Source of the DNA: Wurfbainia villosa
Lineage: Eukaryota > Streptophyta > Magnoliopsida > Zingiberales > Zingiberaceae
Assembly: GCA_025175895.1 (NCBI GenBank)
Contig: CM045990.1
Location: forward strand, 2,914,001 to 2,978,000
Length of the DNA: 64,000 nt
Direction of reading: 5' to 3'
How positions within the stretch are numbered: position 1 is the first letter of the stretch; each line of letters opens with the position of its first letter. Below the pieces are notes generated by a model that did not search any database, was not told the DNA's origin, and worked only from the letters and a program-made list of their open reading frames with translations. The translations under genes were made by a program, and so were the position numbers. This document shows positions 33,888 to 43,178 of the stretch, one piece after another.

Positions 33888-35378
33888 TGTTGGTGCAGTG
33901 GGCACCAAAGTCGAACCGGTATTTTGATTATGGCAAAAGGCTCAATAGTTAAGGGTATATTTGTTATCTTACGAGCTCAATTAAGTGTGCAGAAATGCTA
34001 AAGTTGAGCGGAAGGTCTGCGACACCGGTGGGAACCGAGGTGGTCGAACGCGCCGGAGGACTTGGAGGAAGCCGAGGTACTCGGGTGAAGACCGGAAGCG
34101 AGGCTACAAGGTAAGCTCGTGTGAAAGCGAAGCAAGGTCGTTAAGCGTAGATCCGACCCAATACCTCCAATGGAAGGTCTAGGTCGAGATCAGATGGTTA
34201 GAACCATCGTACTTTATATTTTAAGCTAACTTGTACTGCAGTCCAAAACCCTTTGACTACAGTCAACTGCTAGTCAAGTTCCAGCCTCGAGAAGAGCTCG
34301 AATTTCAAGGGGGTGAATTTGGACTTGACTCGTGTTTTGGTACAAAGGGTGATGTGGCATCAAGGTGGACATCCAAACCATCACCAAGCTTCCTTGTGGT
34401 GGACGCCCAAAATAAGGTGAGTTGGCACAAGATGGTTGGCTCCCATGATGTGGCACAAGTTGAATGGCTCCAACAAGTTGGCGCCCAAGGAGGTTGGAGG
34501 TGGCACAAGGTGGTTGGATGAAACACCTCATCCTCAAGTTGGCGCCCAAGGGGGTTGGAGGTGGCACAAGGTGGTTGGATGAAACACCTCATCCTCAAGT
34601 TGGCGCCCAAGGAGGTTGGAGGTGGCACAAGGTGGTTGGATGAAACACCTCATCCTTGAGTTGGCGCCCAAGGAGGTTGGAGGTGGCACAAGGTGGTTGG
34701 ATGACACACCTCATCCTCAAGTTGGCGCCCAAGGAGGTTGGAGGTGGCACAAGGTGGTTGGATGAAACACCTCATCCTCAAGTTGGCGCCCAAGGAGGTT
34801 GGAGGTGGCACAAGGTGGTTGGATGAAACACCTCATCCTTGAGTTGGGATAAGAACCTCACCTTGGACACTACCTATGTCTAAATTCATAGATCAATATC
34901 CATAAATAGACATGTTCAAGCCAAGCAAATCACAAGAATTCAAGAGCTCTCAACACGCCGTCGTAACGCCGCTACTACTACTCACATTTGCTACGACGAA
35001 GTGCCGCCGACAACGAAAGCTACATCTTCTACTTATAAGAGTTGTCGGTATATTTATTTAAGTTCTACTTCTTTAAATTGTCTTTGTGCTTTAATCGTAA
35101 CAAGGAAAGGGGGAGTGTCCCTTTGCCTTGATTTCTTTATGTCGTTGCTCCTACTTCCAAGCGAAGAGGAGTGGTTTTAGTGAATTGCCCTCCGTACGTG
35201 ATCAAGGATCACTAGGGCCGTGGATTAGCAATCGAAAGATTGTGAACCACGTAAAAATATCTTGTCTACTTTATATTTCCGCTGTGCACTCTCTACTTGC
35301 TTTTTACTTATTGCAAAAGTTTTTAACGACATCGTATCGCTATTCACCCCCCCCTCTAGCGACACTTTCGATCCAACA
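33888..35378 (+). repeat. E2 5' LTR (1491 bp)
   Basis: Starts TGTTGGTGCAGTGGGC and ends CGATCCAACA. It contains six 61-bp tandem units (34477-34842) and a TATA-like ATAAATAG near 34902. Confidence 0.93.
34477..34842 (+). repeat. 61-bp tandem repeat, six units (E2 5' LTR)
   Basis: Units start GTTGGCGCCCAAGG at 34477, 34538, 34599, 34660, 34721 and 34782, exactly 61 bp apart, with one or two substitutions each. A diverged seventh unit seems to precede them. The array creates spurious reading frames on both strands. Confidence 0.96.
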
Positions 35379-35380
35379 AT

Positions 35381-35392
35381 TGGTATCAGAGC
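35381..35392 (+). promoter_or_regulatory. E2 primer binding site
   Basis: Perfect TGGTATCAGAGC two bases after the 5' LTR. Confidence 0.95.
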
Positions 35393-35743
35393 CGGGGGCG
35401 CTAAGATTCGGTGAAACCACCAATCTAGCTTTGTTTTTCTTTTTTTTACAGATTTTTTATTTTTTATTTCTGTTTTCGTATAATTATTTCACTTGCTTAT
35501 CTTCTCCTACATATAGAATTGCATTAGAGGCTTTAGGATCCGGATAAGGTTGTCCTTCGGGTTAGATCCCGAGTAAGGTTGTCCTCCAACTTCAGACATT
35601 CGCATTTGATTGTTTATTTCTTTTTGCAAGTTACATTTTATATATCTTTTTACTTGACTACTAATCCAAGGCGAAAGTCTTGGAATATTCTTTCGTGTGT
35701 GTTTTGCAAGATTCTTTTAAATCGTTCTTCTTCTTGTTTTTAA

Positions 35744-37285
35744 ATGGCCCATCTCGAAGGGTTTAGCACTTCCGACCCCCGTTTTACAACGGTAATGACT
35801 TTCGTTATTGGAAGGGTCGGATGGAATGCTTTCTTAAAACCCAAATCGAGATGTGGATCGTAATCCAAACCGGTTTCACACTTCCTATTAATGAAGATGG
35901 TGAATCTTTGGGTTACGATCAATGGTCAAATTCCATGAAAAAACAAGTAGAAGCCGATGCCAAGGCAACTCAAATCTTGCAATGTGGGTTGTCCAAGGAA
36001 GAGCTCAACCGCGTCGGCCCCTTCATTAGTGCAAAGGACTTATGGACCAAGCTAGTGGAACTACGAACGAAGGCAGCGACACGAAGGTATGTAAAGAGAT
36101 TTACTTTTAAATAAATTGTATAACTTGAAAATGCAGGAAAAGCGAGACCGCAACTCAACTACATGCTCGTATCCAAGACATCGCCGTCAACCAACTCCAT
36201 GCCATCGGACAAAGGTCGAGAATCGCGACCTTATCGTATTCTCTTAACTCGTTTCCTAGGACCACCTTGTAGGCATCCATGGTCGATGCCTACAAGGTCT
36301 CCAAGACCTTTCTAAAATTAGGTTAGGCGAATTGTTTTGAACTTGAATTACATGAGCAAACTAAGCGTGGTCCGGTGCCGAAGAGTATTGCGTTAGTTGC
36401 GAGTTCCAAGAAGAAGAAGCCCGCAAGCAAGCCACCCCGAAGGAAGAAGGCGAGTCGAATCGGAAGTAGACTCGAAATAGAATCCGAACTAGTCAATCTA
36501 GTTCAAGATGATCAAGAGGCAACGACCAACAACTCAAGGTAAGCCTAAACCTAATTCAAATACTTCTAATTTTAGATGCTATGAGTGCAGCGAGTTCGGT
36601 CACATCAAGTCCGAGTGCCCAAAGCTAAAGAATAACGCATCAAAGACCAGAAAGCGCTAACGCTACTTGGGAGGAGTTGTCGGAGGAAGAAGGCGATATC
36701 AAGCTCTAATGGCCAAGCCGACCGAGCACGACTCGAAGCGAAGAAGAGTCAGTCGAATCCGATGATGAGCTTCCATTCAAGACAAGCCACGGATCCGTAT
36801 CCGGTTCAAAAGAATCATTAAGGGTAAGTCGGTCGTTACTTAATACTTTGTATGGTGCAATTAAATTTTTAAATAAGAAACTAGCTAAGTCCGAGTCCAA
36901 GGTCGAGACCCTAATTGAGGAGGTTAACCTTCTCACATGAGGTCTCCCTAACCTCTTCGACTACTCGTATTCAAGAGGAGGACTCAACTCAAGTTGAAAA
37001 GCTTGAAGTTGAGAACTCGCTTTTGAAAACACAAGTCGAAGACCTTAGGAACACGTTGGAAAGGTTCACTTTGGGATCCAAGGGACTTGACCTCTTACTT
37101 GGATCACAAAGGGCCGTGTACAACAAGGCGGACTCGGGTTTAACTCAAATACAACCAATAAGTCATATATGTCTATAGTAAACCAACATAAGAAAAATGT
37201 CCAAGCATGGGTCCCTAAGACCACTTTGATTTCAACTTTAGGATCTAACATGTATTGGGTTCCCAGGACCAAATTCACTATGTGA
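35744..37285 (+). pseudogene. E2 Gag, frameshifted
   Basis: ATG at 35744 gives HLEGFSTSDPRF, then a frameshift near 35790; the main frame continues as MECFLKTQIEMWIVIQTGFTLP, KATQILQCGLSKEELNRVGPFISAKDLWTKL. More shifts occur near 36060, 36130 and 36700. One CCHC knuckle (CYECSEFGHIKSEC) lies near 36568-36610, the helix DLRNTLERFTLGSKGLDLLLGSQ near 37040-37110, and the closing YWVP motif near 37254. Same plan as B Gag. Confidence 0.85.
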
Positions 37286-37857
37286 ATAGACCCACTCGAT
37301 TGATGGTCGAGAGCCAATACAAAATGTATTTTGTTAAGTCTTAGAAATTGCATGCTTAGTTTTTCCTTTATTTTTAGAATGGTTAGATAGGACTCATAAC
37401 CAACTAAAATCCTGCGAAAGATTGAGCCTCGGGAGCCTCTTTTCAAAAATAAACCAACTAAAATCCTCGAAAGATTGAGCCTCGGGAGCCTCTTTTCAAA
37501 AATAACTAGTTAGACCAAGGCGTAGTCTCAAGTAAGTCGAGTTATCAATTTCTTGAAATTAGCTTTGTCTAAGGAAGTGGTCGTTGTTCCGATCAAAGAA
37601 GGCCTCGTGCCTCGCCACGACACGAAGCTAATCTCTTGAAAAGATTACTTGATGAGCTTAGACTAAATCGAATCTAACCTAATGTTGGTTAATTTAAATT
37701 CATTAAAATTAATCAAGTAAAATTTAAAGTCATCTCACAATAACACATAGGAATAACATGTTGTGAACATTTAGATATTGGTGAGATGATTTAGGTTTAA
37801 AACTTACAAACAACCCTTTAGTAATTCCAATATCCGATCCAACTACCTTATGTGTAG
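37286..37857 (+). other. E2 gap between gag and protease
   Basis: 572 bp without an open frame, matching the gap in B. It has a short direct duplication (the stretch around 37390-37445 recurs at 37450-37505, about 56 bp) and the inverted repeat at 37731-37788. Confidence 0.7.
37731..37788 (+). repeat. Inverted repeat CATCTCAC...GTGAGATG (E2, before protease)
   Basis: Perfect 8-bp arms at 37731-37738 and 37781-37788, loop 42 nt, 76 bp before the protease active-site codons. Confidence 0.78.
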
Positions 37858-38200
37858 GATCAATGGATGTTAGACGGTGGTTGCTCGGACATGCCAGGAT
37901 CAACTCAAATTTTGATTACGATTCAAGCGACAAGGATCGGTAGCCTTCGAAATAGCAAGCTCAAAATCATCGGATCGGGTGATATTGAGCTCAACTCTAA
38001 CTTTACAATTCAAAATGTCTTATTAGTAGAAAACTTTCAATATAATTTACTTAGTGTAAGCCAATTGTCGATAACAATTATAAGGTCATATTTCTAGAAA
38101 ATGAATCGTAATCAAAATAAATGCAACATCTAAAATAATACTTAAAGGAACTAGGAGTAGCAACATCTACACAATAAATTTACCCAACTCCTCAACCAAG
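37858..38200 (+). pseudogene. E2 aspartic protease
   Basis: WMLDGGCS begins the domain; the active-site D-S-G reads D-G-G. The rest (KLKIIGSGDIELNSNFTIQNVLLVENFQYNLLSVSQL) is well conserved with B. The RHMTGD segment is damaged by a frameshift, and the frame closes at 38097. Confidence 0.83.
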
Positions 38201-38930
38201 TGTCTTATGACACAGTGAGAGGAATCTTGGTTATGGCACCAAGACTAGGACACTACCCAAGACTCATCCACAAGATGAGTCGAGTGGCAGTTATAGGTTT
38301 GCCTAAACTAAACAACTTGGATAATAAAATATGTAATGCTTGTCAACAAGGTAAACAATCTAGGACACAACATCAATTAACTAATCAAGAACGAACCAAA
38401 AGTGTTCTTGAGCTCCTACACATGGATCTATTTGATTCACATGGAGCTAAGTCACTCAATGGTAGTCAATTTTGCTTAGTCATAATTGACGACTATTCTA
38501 GATTTACTTAGGTTAGGTTTATCAAACATAAAAATGATACCCTAGACCAACTAATCAATCTTTGTAGGTTAATCGAAAATCAAAAGAACCTTAAGATTAA
38601 AAGACTTAGAAGCGATCATGGTGGTGAATTCGAAAACCACGGTTTCTGATTTACGTAACCTAAGCGGATACCACCATGAGTTTTCATGTCCTAGAACCCC
38701 ACAACAAAATGGGTTAGTCGAGCGGAAAAATAGAACCCTACAAGAAGCCGCTAGGACAATGTTAAACGAGTATAACCTACCCGATAGATTTTGGGCGAGG
38801 CCGTTAGTACGGCTTGCTATGTCCAAAATAGGATCCTTATGGTAAAGAGGCACCAAAAGACCTCGTACGAGATTTATCACGATAAAATACCGAACATCAA
38901 GTACTTTAGGGTATTTGGATGCAAGGTACA
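38200..38930 (+). pseudogene. E2 integrase, broken
   Basis: 38200-38511 has the pre-integrase zinc-binding end (KICNACQQGKQSRTQH), ELLHMDLFDSHG with the first catalytic D, and VIIDDYSRFT followed by a TAG. The SDHGGEFE segment with the second D is readable at 38600-38630, then a frameshift; 38618-38845 has YHHEFSCPRTPQQNGLVERKNRTLQEAARTML with the catalytic E. Another shift near 38800 leads into the RT frame. Confidence 0.85.
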
Positions 38931-40398
38931 TATCTTAAACACTAAGGATTACCTAGGGAAATTCAAATCCAAAACCTCTACTGGAACCTTTCTAGGATAC
39001 TCAACCACCAGTAGAGCTTATAGGGTATACAATCACGACACTCTTAGAGTCGAAGAAACCATTAATATAGTTTTCGACGAAGGACACGAACCCGTTCAAT
39101 CCTTAACAAAACCAACTAGCAAATCAACTTATAGCGAACCCGACTCTGATCTTGAACTTGAATCTCGTCCTAACCCAAGTCATCCTATCGACCAAGTGAT
39201 AGATGACTCTAACCCAAGTCAAACTAGAACTCACCCAAGTCATCCTATCGACCAAGTGATAGATGACCCTAACCCGAGTCACACTAAGACTCAAACAAAT
39301 CATCCTATCAATCAAGTTATAGGTGATCCAAATTTAGGGGTTAGAACTAGAGCTTCATATCGAAACCTTAGTCAAATCTCGTTAATTTCCAAAATCGAAC
39401 CCAAAACTATTGAACAAGCACTTCTTGATCCCGACTGGATTATTGCTATGCAAGAAGAGCTAGCTCAATTCACTAGAAATGAAGTCTGGGAATTAGTACC
39501 ACCACCTAAAGAAAAATCAATTATTGGAACAAGGTGGGTATTTCGAAATAAACTTGATGATAAAGGTGAAGTAGTTAGAAATAAAGCTAGGTTAGTCGCA
39601 AAAGGGTTTAGTCAAGTCGAAGGTTTAGATTACGATGAGACCTACGCCCCCGTAGCCAGACTAGAGTCCATCCGAATGTTGTTAGCATATGCTGCACATC
39701 GAGGTTTTAAATTGTTTCAAATGGATGTCAAGTCAGCATTTTTGAATGGATACATTAAGGAAGAAGTTTACGTCAGTAAACCTCCCGGATTCGAAAATCT
39801 AGATAAACCTGACCATGTCCTTAGACTTAAGAAAGCCCTATATGGACTCAAACAAGCCCCAAGAGCTTGGTACGAAAGGCTTTCGATCTATCTTAAGTCC
39901 AAAGGATTCAACCAAGGTTTAGTCGACCCAACCTTATTCGTTAAAACCGTAGGAAAAGAAATCTTCATAGCCCAAATCTATGTAGATGATATAATTTTTG
40001 GAACTACCAACTCGATCCTGCTAAACGAATTCATCTCACTTATGGAAAGTGAATTTGAAATGAATTTAGTGGGAGAGTTAAGTTTCTTCTTAGGTTTACA
40101 AATTAAACAAACTAAAGATGGAATATATTTACATCAACAAAAATATACTAAGGACTTAATAAATCGATTTGGAATGCAAGATGCTAAAATAATCAATACA
40201 CCTATGGCAACTAATGTTAATATAAACGAAGATGTAGAAGGAAAACCCGTTGACCTAAAATACTATAGGAGCGCAATAGGAAGTCTCCTATACTTAACCA
40301 TGAGCCGACCCGACATTTTATTCGCGGTAAGTATGTGCATGAGTTACAAATGTGCGAGAGTCTCACCTAACCTAGTCAGCGTATCCTTAGATATCTAA
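38791..40398 (+). pseudogene. E2 integrase C-terminus, linker and reverse transcriptase (535 residues open)
   Basis: The longest open pol frame in the window. It starts with ACYVQNRILMVKRHQKTSYEI and FGCKVHIL, passes a linker with 20-residue repeats (39171-39330), then RT: WELVPPPKEKSIIGTRWVFRNK, ARLVAKGFSQVEGLDYDETYAPVARLESIR, QMDVKSAFLNGYIKEEVYVSKPPGF, ALYGLKQAPRAWYERL and the catalytic YVDDIIFG, then FEMNLVGELSFFLGLQI and SLLYLTMSRPDILFAV. It closes after a frameshift near 40350. RT copies element RNA into DNA. Confidence 0.9.
39171..39330 (+). repeat. 60-bp in-frame repeat in E2 integrase-RT linker
   Basis: Units begin CATCCTATCGACCAAG at 39181, 39241 and (diverged) 39301, period 60 bp, so each adds 20 residues (SHPIDQVIDD core) without shifting the frame. 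It lies in the unstructured linker, where length changes are tolerated. Confidence 0.9.
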
Positions 40399-40904
40399 AG
40401 GGCGCTAAGCGTAGGTATTTGGTACCCTAGATCTCAGAGTTTAATCTAATCGGCTACTCGACTCGACTATGCGGTAGTAAACTCGATAGAAAGAGCAGTG
40501 GTTGTTGTCAAATCCTCGGCTCGAGTCTAGTAAGTTAGTGCGAGGAAGCGACATTGCGTTGCCTTATCTACCCAGAAGCCGAATCGTTGCGATGGGTGAG
40601 TGTGTCTCTCGGCTCACTGTGGATGAAGCACACTCTCCAAGACTTTAGCTTAATCTTTAACAACATTAAAACCTACATAGATAACATTAGTTCAATTAAC
40701 TTAACTAAAAATCCAATATGTCATTCTAGGACAAAACATATAGAAGTTAAACACCACTTCATTAGGGAACATGTAACTAATGGAACTATACAACTAGAGT
40801 ATGTTGAGTCCAAATCAAACCTAGCGGACATCTTCACCAAACCACTACCCGAAGCCGAATTTAGTTTATTAAGACGAAAGTTAGGTATGTGCGTAATAGA
40901 GTAG
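40399..40904 (+). pseudogene. E2 RNase H, frameshifted
   Basis: Fragments of the GYSDSD-like segment near 40450 are badly damaged by small deletions. The second half (40620-40904) is clean: LWMKHTLQDFSLIFNNIK, SINLTKNPICHSRTKHIEVKHHFIREHV, VESKSNLADIFTKPLPEAEFSLLRRKLGMCVIE and stop. RNase H degrades the RNA strand during reverse transcription. Confidence 0.87.
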
Positions 40905-41008
40905 GATTTAAATTTTTCTATATATGTACTCTACTTTTGCTTCTTTTTATGAAATTAGCCTAAGTCTTACCTTAGAAATCATATACCTATAGATTTAAGG
41001 AGCCAACA

Positions 41009-41065
41009 CATCTCACAACACATAGGACTAATGTGTTTGTGTATATGCCAGGCAGGCGTGAGATG
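41009..41065 (+). repeat. Inverted repeat CATCTCAC...GTGAGATG (E2, after RNase H)
   Basis: Perfect 8-bp arms at 41009-41016 and 41058-41065, loop 41 nt, about 105 bp after the pol stop. Confidence 0.78.
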
Positions 41066-41503
41066 TTAGGACCTTACTCACAGTTCAGATGTAGATTGAT
41101 TGCATCGACATGAACCATGGAGTATAATTATTTAAAATTAATCAACTCCTTCAAGACTTATTGATCATTCTATATCAATCAAGTCCAACCGGAGTTGTAC
41201 ATTTTAGATGAACATATTTTCAAGCTTATTATTATTTTAAAAAAAATATATTGGGAACTTGCTTGGACTTACAAACCCTAAAATATATTTACAAACTTTT
41301 TGAGTTAAGGCAAAAGGGGGAGAAAGTCACAAAAGTAAGGAAGAAAGTAAACAAAATTATTACCTTTTATATTAAGTAATTCCGTTTACTTAAGCAACTA
41401 TTAAGGGAGTAAAAATTATTTTCAAGAACTCACCTTGGTCAAGGGAGGTTACCTCATAGGTGAGAACTTGAAACATTAATATTTATCACTCATGCTTAAT
41501 GTT

Positions 41504-41650
41504 TTTGCTAGCTATTTCATACTTAATCATTATGCTAGCTCATTCTTATTTAATCTTTATGCTAGCTCTTTCATATTTAATCTTTATGCTAGCTCATTCA
41601 TGCTTAATCATTATGCTAGCTCATTCATATTTAATCTTTATGCTAGCTTC
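41504..41650 (+). repeat. 27-bp tandem repeat, about five units
   Basis: TATGCTAG anchors fall at 41531, 41558, 41585, 41612 and 41639, exactly 27 bp apart, with a diverged first unit at 41504. The period is a multiple of three, which produces a 91-codon frame of nine-residue hydrophobic repeats that I regard as accidental. Confidence 0.93.
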
Positions 41651-41697
41651 TTTGTTATGTAATTTTTCCTTAACTTTTGTGTCGGTTTGCCATGAAT

Positions 41698-41709
41698 CAA
41701 AGGGGAGAT
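41698..41709 (+). promoter_or_regulatory. E2 polypurine tract
   Basis: CAAAGGGGAGAT directly precedes the 3' LTR. Confidence 0.88.
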
Positions 41710-43178
41710 TGTTGGTGCAGTGGGCACCAAAGTCGAACCGGTATTTTGATTATGGCAAAAGGCTCAATAGTTAAGGGTATATTTGTTATCTTACGAGCTC
41801 AATTAAGTGTGCAGAAATGCTAAAGTTGAGCGGAAGGTCTGCGACACCGGTGGGAACCGAGGTGGTCGAGAGCCTTGAGAGGACTTGGAGGCCAGGTACT
41901 CGGGTGAAGGCAGGAAGCGAGGCTACAAAGGTAGCTCGTGTGAAAGCGAAGCAAGATCGTTAAGCGTAGATCCGAGGCCAATACCTCCAATGGAAGGTCT
42001 AGGTCGAGATCGGATGGTTAGAACCATCGTGCTTTATATTTTAAGCTAACTTATGCTGCGGTCAAAACCCTTTGACTACGATCAAGCGCTAGTCAAGTTC
42101 GACCTCGAGAAGGCTCGAATTTCAAGGGGTGAATTTGGACTTGACTCGTGTTTTGGTACAAAGGGTGATGTGGCATCAAGGTGGACATCAAACCATCACC
42201 AAGCTTCCTTGTGGTGGGCGCCCAAAATAAGGTGAGTTGGCACAAGATGGTTGGCTCCCATGATGTGGCACAAGTTGAATGGCTCCAACAAGTTGGCGCC
42301 CAAGGAGGTTGGAGGTGGCACAAGGTGGTTGGATGAAACACCTCATCCTCAAGTTGGCCCAAGGAGGTTGGAGGTGGCACAAGGTGGTTGGATGAAACAC
42401 CTCATCCTCAAGTTAGGCGCCAAGGAGGTTGGAGGTGGCACAAGGTGGTTGGATGAAACACCTCATCCTCAAGTTGGCGCCCAAGGAGGTTGGAGGTGGC
42501 ACAAGGTGGTTGGATGAAACACCTCGTCCTCAAGTTGGCGCCCAAGGAGGTTGGAGGTGGCACAAGGTGGTTGGATGAAACACCTCATCCTTGAGTTGGC
42601 GCACAAGAAGGTTGGAGGTGGCACAAGGTGGTTGGATGAAACACCTCATCCTTGAGTTGGGATAAGAACCTCACCTTGGACACTACCTATGTCTAAATTC
42701 ATAGATCAATATCCATAAATAGACATGTTCAAGCCAAGCAAATCACAAGAATTCAAGAGCTCTCAACACGCCGTCGTAACGCCGCTACTACTACTCACAT
42801 TTGCTACGACGAAGTGCACGACAACAGCTACATCTTACTTATAAGAGTTGTCGGTATATTTATTTAAGTTCTACTTCTTTAAATTGTCTTTGTGCTTTAA
42901 TCGTAACAAGGAAAGAGTGTCCCTTTGCCTTGATTTCTTTTATGTCGTTGCTCCTACTTCCAAGCGAGGAGGAGTGGTTTTAGTGAATTGCCCTCCGTGC
43001 GTGATCAAGGATCACTAGGGCCGTGGATTAACAATCGAAAGATTGTGAACCACGTAAAATATCTTGTCTACTTTATATTTCATTTGTGCACTCTCTATTC
43101 GTTCAGTTTACGTATTGCTAGTTTTTTAACGACCTTCAAGCTATTCCACCCCCCTCTAGCGACACTTTCGATCCAACA
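41710..43178 (+). repeat. E2 3' LTR (1469 bp)
   Basis: Same ends as the 5' LTR and six 61-bp units as well. It differs by many 1-10 bp deletions (for example GTTGGCCC for GTTGGCGCCC at 42353) and fewer substitutions. Confidence 0.93.
42292..42655 (+). repeat. 61-bp tandem repeat, six units (E2 3' LTR)
   Basis: Units start at 42292, 42353, 42412, 42473, 42534 and 42595; the second is 59 bp because of a 2-bp net loss. Copy number equals that of the 5' LTR. Confidence 0.95.

Larger units (their letters stand above)
40905..41697 (+). other. E2 3' noncoding region
   Basis: A/T-rich, no gene. It contains the inverted repeat at 41009-41065 and a 27-bp tandem array at 41504-41650. Confidence 0.7.
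33888..43178 (+). mobile_element. Element E2: full-length SIRE-like copia element
   Basis: Both LTRs (33888-35378 and 41710-43178), PBS, gag, protease, integrase, RT, RNase H and polypurine tract are in order, with a perfect 5-bp target duplication agggt (33883-33887 and 43179-43183) in solo LTR E1. Gag and the 5' half of pol have several frameshifts, so it is not autonomous now. It is the youngest insertion in this nest. Confidence 0.95.

Noticed and set aside
34274..34628. Frames of about 100 codons on both strands in E2 LTRs, and likewise 42093-42517
   Set aside because: They are translations of the 61-bp repeat, whose period is not a multiple of three.
41499..41774. 91-codon frame with nine-residue hydrophobic repeats (MLAHSYLIF type)
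   Set aside because: It follows from a 27-bp tandem array in a noncoding 3' region and runs on into the LTR; no upstream signal.
41710..43178. Many small deletions in the E2 3' LTR and frameshifts in its gag as biological decay
   Set aside because: Not rejected outright, but many are 1-2 bp losses in short repeats, which could also be sequencing error. I therefore did not use them for dating.
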